From Gemmatimonadales bacterium (GTDB taxonomy: Bacteria; Gemmatimonadota; Gemmatimonadetes; Palauibacterales; Palauibacteraceae): a stretch of DNA of 52,510 nt. Made by a program: the position numbers and the translations under genes. The notes under the pieces are model-generated. The model saw only the letters and a list, made by a program, of their open reading frames with translations, was not told the origin of the DNA and did not search any database. Within the stretch, counting starts at the first letter, position 1. Every line of letters begins with the position of its first letter. The stretch spans positions 1 to 52,510 of the forward strand of contig VXOJ01000023.1 of assembly GCA_009840115.1 (NCBI GenBank). The letters are read 5' to 3'. Below are positions 46,339-52,510 of the stretch, in pieces.

Positions 46339-49300
46339 ATGCTGAAGCGTGCGTTTCTCCCCGTCCTCTTCGCGACAACCCTCCTCCCGGCCCAGGCGGC
46401 CGCCCAGGAGGCCGTGGCCGATGAAGAGTTCATGGCCGAGATGGAATGGCGTTCCATCGGCCCGGCGAACATGGCCGGACGCGTCACGGACATCGAAGGG
46501 ATTCCCGGCACGGGGACCTTCTTCATCGCGGGCGCGTCGAGCGGGATCTGGAAGACGACGAACAACGGGACGACCTACCGGCCCGTCTTCGACAACGAGC
46601 GGGTCGTCTCGATGGGCGACATGGCGATCGCGCCGAGCAACCCGGACATCGTGTGGGCCGGGACCGGCGAGGAAGACTCGCGCAACTCGATCTCCCCCGG
46701 GGGCGGCATCTACAAGTCCGTCGACGGCGGGCTCACGTGGGAGCTGAAGGGGCTTGAGGACACGCAGGCCATCGGTCGCGTCGTCGTCCACCCGACGAAG
46801 GCGGACTGGGTGTATGTGGCCGCGCTCGGGCACCCCTGGGGGGACAACGAGGAGCGCGGGCTCTACCGCACGAAGGACGGCGGCGACACGTGGGAGCGCA
46901 TCAACTTCGTGTCCGACAAGGCGGGCTTCGTCGATGTCGACATGCACCCGCAGAATCCCGACATCCTGTGGGCGACGAGTTGGGAGCGTGTGCGCGGCCC
47001 GTACTTCTTCAACAGCGGCGGCCCCGGGAGCGCGATCTGGAAGTCCACGGACGCCGGCGACACGTGGGAGAAGGTGGAGGGCAACGGCCTCCCCGAGACC
47101 ATGCTGGGGCGGCTCGAGATCGCGATCGCGCCGAGCTATCCGCAGGTCATGTACGCGATGGTCGAGGCGGAGGCTCCGGAGGAGGCGGATGAGGACGGGA
47201 ATCGCCACGCGTCAGGCCTGTACCGCTCCGCCGATGGTGGCGAGACGTGGGAGTTCATGAACTCGAACAACTCGCGACCCTTCTACTATTCCGGCGTCTG
47301 GGTGTCGCCGGACGACCCGGACTTCATTTACTGGTCCTCCCTCTTCTTTTCCCGGGACGGAGGGCGCACGGTCGGGAACCCGGCCCAGGGCGTGCACGTC
47401 GACTATCACGCACTGTGGTGGGATCCCACCAATCCGGACCACTTCATACTGGGCAACGACGGCGGGATCGCGATCACGTGGGACCGGGGCGGCAACTTCG
47501 AGTTCCCCAACCGTATCCCCATGGGACAGTTCTATGCGGTCAGCTACAACATGGATACGCCCTACCGGGTGTGCGGCGGACTGCAGGACAACTATACGTG
47601 GTGCGGGCCGAGCGCCCGCGCGGGCGGGTCCATCGACAATCACATGTGGTATTCGATCGGGGGCGGCGACGGCTTCTACGCGCCGCAGGATCCGACGAAC
47701 CCGGACATCGTGTTCGGGGAATCGCAGCAGGGGCGGATCTACTGGCGGAACACGCGCACCGGCGAGCGCCACCAGCTGCAGCATCCGGACTGGCGCGAGC
47801 GCACGCAGACGCTGCGCGACTCGATCGCGATCCTGACGGGTGACGACCCCGACAATCCGCCGGCCGGCAACGTGGCGCAGATCGAGGAACTGCAGGCCCT
47901 CGTCGCGCAGGATTCCGCGCTCTACGAAATGCGGTTCAACTGGAACACGCCGCTCGAACTGTCGCCGCACGATCCGCAGACGCTGTACATCGGGGCGAAC
48001 CGGGTCCTGAAGTGGACGTACGACACGGATGAGATGACGCCGATCTCGGACGACCTCACCTACGCGGACCCGGAGAAGATCGAGATCGCCTACAACACGA
48101 CGGGCGGCATCACTCCGGACGTCACGGGGGCGGAGAACTTCGCCACGATCGTCTCGCTCGCCGAATCGAAGCTCAACGAGGGCGAACTCTACGCGGGGAC
48201 GGACGACGGCCGCGTGTGGCGGACGCCCGAGGGTGCGGAGTGGATCGAACTCACGGATCGCTTCGACGGTGTCCCGGAGGGGACGTACGTGAGCCGGATC
48301 GAGCCCTCGAGCCACGATCCGAACCGCTTCTACGTGACGTTCGACAACCACCGGCGCGACGACTACACACCGTACGTCTACGTGACGGACGACGCCGGGG
48401 AGACCTTCCGCTCGATCTCGTCGAACCTCCCGACCGGCAAACCGGACTTCGTGCACGTGGTCCGGGAAGACCCCGTGAACCCGGATCTCCTCTTCGTGGG
48501 GACGGACGTCGGGGCCTACGTGTCCACGGACCGGGGCGGGTCGTGGTCGCGCTTCATGAATGGCTTGCCCACGGTGCCGGTCCACGACCTGAAGATCCAC
48601 CCGCGCGAGAGCGAGATCATCGCGGGCACGCACGGGCGCTCCATTTTCGTGGCGGACATCTCGCTCCTGCAGCAGCTCGACGGCGGGCGCCTGCCGGAGG
48701 CGGTGACGGTGTTCCAGCCGAAGACGGCGATCCAGTTCGGGGATCCGCCGGTGGGCGGCGAGTTCGTCGCGCAGAGCAACTTCCAGGCAGACGCGGGCGA
48801 CTACGGGGCGCAGATCTCCTACTACGTCCCGGAGGACGTCGCGGAGGCGCTCGCCGAGGCGGCCGAGGAAGAGGCTGAAGCAGCGGCGGAAGCGGAGGCC
48901 GAGGAAGAGGTCGAAGAGGAGGCCGAGGAGGAAGAGGCCGAAGAGGAGGCTGCGGGCGCGGCGGCCCCCGCCTTTGCGATGCCCGGGGGCATGGCGGGCA
49001 TGGTGGCGGCGCGAGGCGGTAACCGTCCCCAGGCCTCGATCGCGATCCTGAACGCGGCGGGCGACACCGTGCAGACGCTGAACGGTTCGGCCTCGGCCGG
49101 CGTGCAGCGCGTGCGGTGGACCTTCAACCGGCGGAGCGCGCCGCGGGAGCCGTCGCCCGCCGACCGGCTGGACAGCCTGCGCACCGCCCGACTCTACGAG
49201 GCGGTGGGCGACTCGCTGGTCGAGCACGAAGGGGTCGCGCGGGAGACGATCGACCAGGTGCTCGAAATGATGCAGGGCGGCAACCAGGGCGCGATCATCC

Positions 49301-49710
49301 GCATGTTCACCGGCGGCGGGGGCGGTGGCGGCGGCGCCGCCGGCTGGCAGGAGCGTCCGGCCGAGCGCTATCCGCCGCCCGGCCGGGCGGGGCAGGGCGG
49401 AGGCCGGGGAGGAGGCCGCACCGCGGCGATGGCCGCCGCCGCGGCCGCCCAGAGCGGCGCCGATCCGGCAGCGATGCGCGAAGTCTTCCAGCAGGTGGGC
49501 GAGGCGGTCCGGGAGCGGGGCGGCATGTCGACCTTCCGTCGCTTCTTCGCCGGCGGCGGTGGCGGGGGCGGTCTGGCCGATCCGGGCACGTACACCGTGG
49601 CGATCACGATCGGCGACGAAACCCACACCATCCCGCTCGAAGTCGTGCGCAAGGAAGGCTTCGGGTTCTGGGATGAGCCTGACGGAGAAAACGACCGCGA
49701 GGATCCGTAG
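46339..49710 (+). CDS. large secreted BNR/sortilin-like beta-propeller protein
   Basis: 1123 aa from ATG 46339. Signal peptide AFLPVLFATTLLPAQAAAQEA. Many Asp-box/BNR-type repeats, for example GIWKTTNNGTTYRPV, GIYKSVDGGLTWELKG, GLYRTKDGGDTWERI, AIWKSTDAGDTWEKVEG and GLYRSADGGETWEF, predict a sortilin/VPS10-like propeller. Residues about 834-873 are a Glu/Ala low-complexity insert, and Gly-rich runs follow near 989-1004 and 1068-1078. The C-terminus is a beta domain. Such proteins are often annotated 'glycosyl hydrolase', but no catalytic residues can be shown here, so binding or adhesion is as likely. Stand-alone gene with a hairpin after it. Confidence 0.88.
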   Translation: MLKRAFLPVLFATTLLPAQAAAQEAVADEEFMAEMEWRSIGPANMAGRVTDIEGIPGTGTFFIAGASSGIWKTTNNGTTYRPVFDNERVVSMGDMAIAPSNPDIVWAGTGEEDSRNSISPGGGIYKSVDGGLTWELKGLEDTQAIGRVVVHPTKADWVYVAALGHPWGDNEERGLYRTKDGGDTWERINFVSDKAGFVDVDMHPQNPDILWATSWERVRGPYFFNSGGPGSAIWKSTDAGDTWEKVEGNGLPETMLGRLEIAIAPSYPQVMYAMVEAEAPEEADEDGNRHASGLYRSADGGETWEFMNSNNSRPFYYSGVWVSPDDPDFIYWSSLFFSRDGGRTVGNPAQGVHVDYHALWWDPTNPDHFILGNDGGIAITWDRGGNFEFPNRIPMGQFYAVSYNMDTPYRVCGGLQDNYTWCGPSARAGGSIDNHMWYSIGGGDGFYAPQDPTNPDIVFGESQQGRIYWRNTRTGERHQLQHPDWRERTQTLRDSIAILTGDDPDNPPAGNVAQIEELQALVAQDSALYEMRFNWNTPLELSPHDPQTLYIGANRVLKWTYDTDEMTPISDDLTYADPEKIEIAYNTTGGITPDVTGAENFATIVSLAESKLNEGELYAGTDDGRVWRTPEGAEWIELTDRFDGVPEGTYVSRIEPSSHDPNRFYVTFDNHRRDDYTPYVYVTDDAGETFRSISSNLPTGKPDFVHVVREDPVNPDLLFVGTDVGAYVSTDRGGSWSRFMNGLPTVPVHDLKIHPRESEIIAGTHGRSIFVADISLLQQLDGGRLPEAVTVFQPKTAIQFGDPPVGGEFVAQSNFQADAGDYGAQISYYVPEDVAEALAEAAEEEAEAAAEAEAEEEVEEEAEEEEAEEEAAGAAAPAFAMPGGMAGMVAARGGNRPQASIAILNAAGDTVQTLNGSASAGVQRVRWTFNRRSAPREPSPADRLDSLRTARLYEAVGDSLVEHEGVARETIDQVLEMMQGGNQGAIIRMFTGGGGGGGGAAGWQERPAERYPPPGRAGQGGGRGGGRTAAMAAAAAAQSGADPAAMREVFQQVGEAVRERGGMSTFRRFFAGGGGGGGLADPGTYTVAITIGDETHTIPLEVVRKEGFGFWDEPDGENDREDP

Positions 49711-49721
49711 CTCCCTGTGGC

Positions 49722-49755
49722 CCGCCGGGGCGGCAAACGTTCGCCGCTCCGGCGG
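49722..49755 (+). terminator. strong hairpin after the BNR gene
   Basis: CCGCCGGGGCGGC (49722-49734) and GCCGCTCCGGCGG (49743-49755) pair over 13 positions with one G-T wobble and an 8-nt loop. No U tract follows. Confidence 0.6.
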
Positions 49756-49818
49756 TGTCGCATGGCTCGATAGCCCTCAGCGGGGACGAGCGTTGGCTCC
49801 GGAGACCGGGATGGGCGG

Positions 49819-51123
49819 ATGACGATGAACAGCGAGGGGAACGGCGCGTCGATCCTGGAGAAGATCCGGAAGCGACGCATGGTGCAGATCGCGCTCGTGT
49901 ACGTGGGCGCGGCCTGGCTCGGCGTGGAGATCACCGACTTCATCGTCGGGACCTACGCGTTTTCGAGGAAAATCCTCGACACGGTCGTCTTCCTCGCCAT
50001 CCTCGGGTTCCCCGCCTTTCTCGTTATCGGCTGGTTTCATGGGGAGCGCGGTCCCCAGCGCATCCGCCGGGCCGAAGCCTGGCTCCTGCTCACCCTGGCC
50101 TCCCTGGGCGCGATCGGCACCTACCGGATCGCGACCGCGGTACCGGCGGAGGCCGGCGGCGTGGAGGCCGCGACGCCCGCCACGGCCGCGGACCGTACGG
50201 ATGACGGCGGAGAAGCGCTGAGTTTCGCGGGTTCGGCGCCCGACCTGGGGCCCAGCTCGCTCGCGGTCCTGCCCTTCCGGAACAACGTGCCCGACCCGGA
50301 ACTCGAGTGGCTCGGTTCGGGTCTCGCCGACCTGCTCACGACGAACCTGGCGCAACTCCCCGGTCTACGCGTGGTCGGCCGACAGAGCCTCTTCGACCTC
50401 CTCATGGAGGGAGGGGTCTCCGAGGAGGAGGAAATCCCGGAGGCGCTGGCGCTGACCGTGGCGCGCGGGAGCGGCGCCCGCCTGCTGCTCTGGGGCAGCG
50501 TGACGGGGTCGGCGGAGGACATGCGCATCGACGCCCAGTTGATCGAACTCGAAAACGGGACCATCGCCTCCGCGGACTTCGCCCGGGGCGACGATGTGTT
50601 CGAACTCGTGGACACGCTGACGGTGCGGCTCGCCTCCAACCTCTCCGGCACGCCGGCGCCGCCCGAGGTCGCTCGCATTAGCCACCTGGGCACGCGGAAT
50701 CTGGAGGCCCTCGCCGCCTTTCACCGGGGCAACGCGCTGCACCGCGAAGGCCGCCCGGAGGAGGCCGAAGCGCACTACGAGCGGGCCGCCACGCTCGACA
50801 GCGCGTTCGCGCTCCCGTTCCTCACGGCGGTCAGGGCGTTCGGGGAGGGGGAGGCGGTGTCGCCGGATGCCGACCGCACCGAGACCGAGTCACGTCGCCG
50901 CGAATGGCGGGAGCGCGGCCACGCACAGCTCATCCGGCGGCTCCCGGAGGACGTGCGGGAGCAGTTGGCGAACCTCAGCGGGGAGGAACTGGGGGCCGCG
51001 ATCGACTCGCTGCTGGACGGCGCGATTTCCGGTGTCCGCCTCCTCGTCACGGAACGAAGAGCCGCGCGCGGCGAGCCGCCGGAGGAGCCGTCCCCGCGGC
51101 GGGATCCCCCGCCTCCGCGCTGA
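49819..51123 (+). CDS. membrane protein with TolB-like/FlgO-type domain and a TPR-like segment
   Basis: 434 aa from ATG 49819. Three N-terminal hydrophobic segments (ALVYVGAAWLGVEITDFIVG, VVFLAILGFPAFLVIGWF and WLLLTLASLGAIGTY). From about residue 150 comes SLAVLPFRN, then WLGSGLADLLTTNLAQLPGL and VVGRQSLFDLL, the pattern of the 'TolB-like' domain often fused to kinases, cyclases or regulators. A TPR-like unit follows (FHRGNALHREGRPEEAEAHY). No kinase, cyclase or DNA-binding domain is present. The C-terminus is Arg/Pro-rich. Likely an envelope adaptor; the function is unknown. Confidence 0.7.
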   Translation: MTMNSEGNGASILEKIRKRRMVQIALVYVGAAWLGVEITDFIVGTYAFSRKILDTVVFLAILGFPAFLVIGWFHGERGPQRIRRAEAWLLLTLASLGAIGTYRIATAVPAEAGGVEAATPATAADRTDDGGEALSFAGSAPDLGPSSLAVLPFRNNVPDPELEWLGSGLADLLTTNLAQLPGLRVVGRQSLFDLLMEGGVSEEEEIPEALALTVARGSGARLLLWGSVTGSAEDMRIDAQLIELENGTIASADFARGDDVFELVDTLTVRLASNLSGTPAPPEVARISHLGTRNLEALAAFHRGNALHREGRPEEAEAHYERAATLDSAFALPFLTAVRAFGEGEAVSPDADRTETESRRREWRERGHAQLIRRLPEDVREQLANLSGEELGAAIDSLLDGAISGVRLLVTERRAARGEPPEEPSPRRDPPPPR

Positions 51124-51240
51124 ACGCGGGATGGGCCGGCGCGCTGGACGTTCCGCGTCGCGCGGGCCATGTTTCAACGAAACATGGGCGGGCGCCGCCT
51201 CCCCGCGGTGGGGGCGTCCTCGGAACCTCAGGGAGGCCAC

Positions 51241-52407
51241 ATGAAGCGAAGGGCGTTTCTCCGAGCCGGACTCACGGGCGCCGGCGTTGCCGGCATCGCC
51301 GCCGCACCCCTGGCCGCACCCCTCGCGGGCGCGACCACGGCGCGCGGCCTCGACACCCTCTTCAACCCCCGCCGACCGGGGCGCGACTACAACGGACCCG
51401 TCCGGCTGAGTTCGAACGAGAACCCGCTCGGCATCGCTCCGTCGGCGCGGCAGGCGATCATCGACGGGCTCGACGAGGCGAACCGCTATCCCGGCGCGAC
51501 CGGCGAACTCGTGCGCGAGGCGCTCGTGGCGCGCCTCGGCGTCAAGCCCGGCCAGCTCTTCTTCGGCTCCGGCTCGACCGAGATCCTGCGCATCGCTTCG
51601 GCGGCCTGGGCGGCGCCCGGCGGCCGCCTCATCTACGCCGAGCCGACGTACGAGGATGTCCCGAGGTACTCGCAGCCGTTCGCCTACGACCACGTCACGG
51701 TGCCGCTCACGAGCGACTACGCGCACGACATCGACCGTATGCGCGAAGAGGTCGCGAAGTCGTCCGCGCCAAGCGTGATCTACTTCTGCAACCCGAACAA
51801 CCCGACCGGCACGCTCACCGCGACCGGGCCGATCATGGACTGGATCCGCGACGAGGGCGAGCAGCACCTCTTCCTCGTGGACGAGGCGTACTTCGAACTC
51901 GCGGACGACCCCGGCTACGAGACCTTCGTCCCGCTCATCGAGCGCCATCCGAACCTGATCGTCGCCCGCACCTTCTCGAAGGTGTACGCGATGGCCGGGA
52001 TTCGCCTCGGCTACGGGATCGCGCACGAAGCCACCGTCCAGCGGGTCCTCCCCTTCGCGACGCGGAACGCGCCCAACCACGTTGCGGGCGTGGCGGCCGT
52101 CGCCTCGCTCGCCGACGACGAGTTCTTCGCGAAGAGCGTGAAGACGAACGACGAGGCGAAGGCGATCATGTACGACGCCCTTGCCCAGCTCGACATCGAA
52201 GTCCTGCCGAGCCACACGAACTTCGTCATGCATCGGATCAAGGGCGAACTCGCGACCTACAACGAGCGCATGTTCGAGGCCGGGTTCAACGTGGGCCGCC
52301 CGTTCCCGCCGATGACGGACTGGAGCCGGCTCTCGATGGGTCTCCCGTCGGACATGGAGAAGCTCGCCGAGGTCATGACCGACTTCCGCAAGAAGGACTG
52401 GATCTGA
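51241..52407 (+). CDS. Tat-exported PLP-dependent aminotransferase (HisC-like)
   Basis: 388 aa from ATG 51241, with GGGAGG just upstream; an earlier in-frame start at 51169 would bury the signal. Twin-arginine signal MKRRAFLRAGLTGAGVAGIA. The fold-type I aminotransferase core is complete: LSSNENPLGIAPSARQAI, FFGSGSTEILR, CNPNNPTGTL, LVDEAYFEL, and the PLP lysine Lys247 in ARTFSKVYAMAGIRLGYG. The sequence is of the histidinol-phosphate aminotransferase class, but export makes a histidine-pathway role unlikely. Tat transport would let PLP be inserted before export. No his genes are nearby. Confidence 0.88.
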   Translation: MKRRAFLRAGLTGAGVAGIAAAPLAAPLAGATTARGLDTLFNPRRPGRDYNGPVRLSSNENPLGIAPSARQAIIDGLDEANRYPGATGELVREALVARLGVKPGQLFFGSGSTEILRIASAAWAAPGGRLIYAEPTYEDVPRYSQPFAYDHVTVPLTSDYAHDIDRMREEVAKSSAPSVIYFCNPNNPTGTLTATGPIMDWIRDEGEQHLFLVDEAYFELADDPGYETFVPLIERHPNLIVARTFSKVYAMAGIRLGYGIAHEATVQRVLPFATRNAPNHVAGVAAVASLADDEFFAKSVKTNDEAKAIMYDALAQLDIEVLPSHTNFVMHRIKGELATYNERMFEAGFNVGRPFPPMTDWSRLSMGLPSDMEKLAEVMTDFRKKDWI

Positions 52408-52412
52408 CATAC

Positions 52413-52446
52413 GGGGAGGGCGGTATCGCGCGATGCCGCCCTCCCC
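52413..52446 (+). terminator. hairpin after the aminotransferase gene
   Basis: GGGGAGGGCGG (52413-52423) pairs perfectly with CCGCCCTCCCC (52436-52446); the 12-nt loop contains a further ATC/GAT pairing. It lies 5 bp after the stop. No U tract follows. Confidence 0.7.
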
Positions 52447-52461
52447 CCCGGTTGGGCACCG

Positions 52462-52486
52462 ACCCCCCCCCCCCCCACCCCCCCCC
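52462..52486. repeat. C-rich homopolymer near the window end
   Basis: Fifteen C, one A, then nine C, close to the end of the window. It mirrors the poly-C run at position 1 and is probably a contig-end artefact. Confidence 0.8.
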
Positions 52487-52510
52487 GCCAACGCCGCAGA
52501 AGAAGGGGGA

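Overview
This 52.5 kb window is GC-rich, nearly all coding, and reads as chromosomal core of a diderm (Gram-negative-type) bacterium. Evidence for an outer membrane: an Oar-like TonB-dependent receptor, a second beta-barrel-like protein, several lipoproteins and Tat-exported enzymes. The mix of Oar-like receptor, DUF5117-type zinc protease lipoprotein, BNR/sortilin-like secreted protein, BshA and CIRCE-controlled groESL fits Gemmatimonadota or a relative; this placement is inference, since no rRNA is present. I see no phage, transposase, integrase, CRISPR array or plasmid gene. Poly-C runs at both extreme ends look like contig-end artefacts.

Layout. (1) 1-8.8 kb: tail of a truncated gene (possibly purM), tRNA(CAU), an Oar/TonB receptor, a zinc-protease lipoprotein on the minus strand, a duplicated NTF2-like lipoprotein and a minus-strand DASS-family transporter. 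(2) 9.0-18.8 kb: a long plus-strand run secD-secF-tatD-mutL-miaA-bshA-uppP-birA-coaX, with gaps of 16 bp or less and several 4-nt overlaps. (3) 18.8-21.3 kb: a small membrane protein (minus strand) and groES-groEL behind a sigma70-like promoter and a perfect CIRCE operator. (4) 21.4-25.4 kb: two tandem paralogous secreted HEXXH metallopeptidases with a conserved DxDxNG loop. (5) 25.4-38.7 kb: a translation/division/cofactor supercluster: infC (with a hairpin-plus-U-tract leader), rpmI, rplT, pheS, pheT, a coiled-coil gene, zapA, a candidate 6S RNA with a strong terminator, rny, folD, xseA, xseB, prenyl synthase, nadK, recN. (6) 38.7-52.4 kb: an envelope and secreted-enzyme region: beta-barrel-like protein (minus strand, possibly leaderless), tRNA-Cys, Ca2+/H+ exchanger, Tat-exported amidase, serine beta-lactamase-like hydrolase, tRNA-Leu, 3-hydroxyacyl-CoA/L-gulonate-type dehydrogenase, giant BNR protein, membrane TolB-like/TPR protein, and a Tat-exported PLP aminotransferase.

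How it works together. Regions 2 and 5 hold housekeeping functions, coupled by ATGA/GTGA/TTGA stop-start overlaps: protein export, mismatch repair, tRNA modification, bacillithiol, cell-wall lipid recycling, cofactors, ribosome assembly, PheRS, division, RNA decay, folate, isoprenoids and DNA repair. Regions 1, 4 and 6 are rich in exported hydrolases and outer-membrane proteins, suggesting a scavenger of peptides and amino compounds. The most interesting observations are the paralogous peptidase pair, the zapA-rny intergenic RNA, the infC leader, the use of all three tRNA genes as immediate upstream neighbours of mRNAs, and the Tat-exported aminotransferase.
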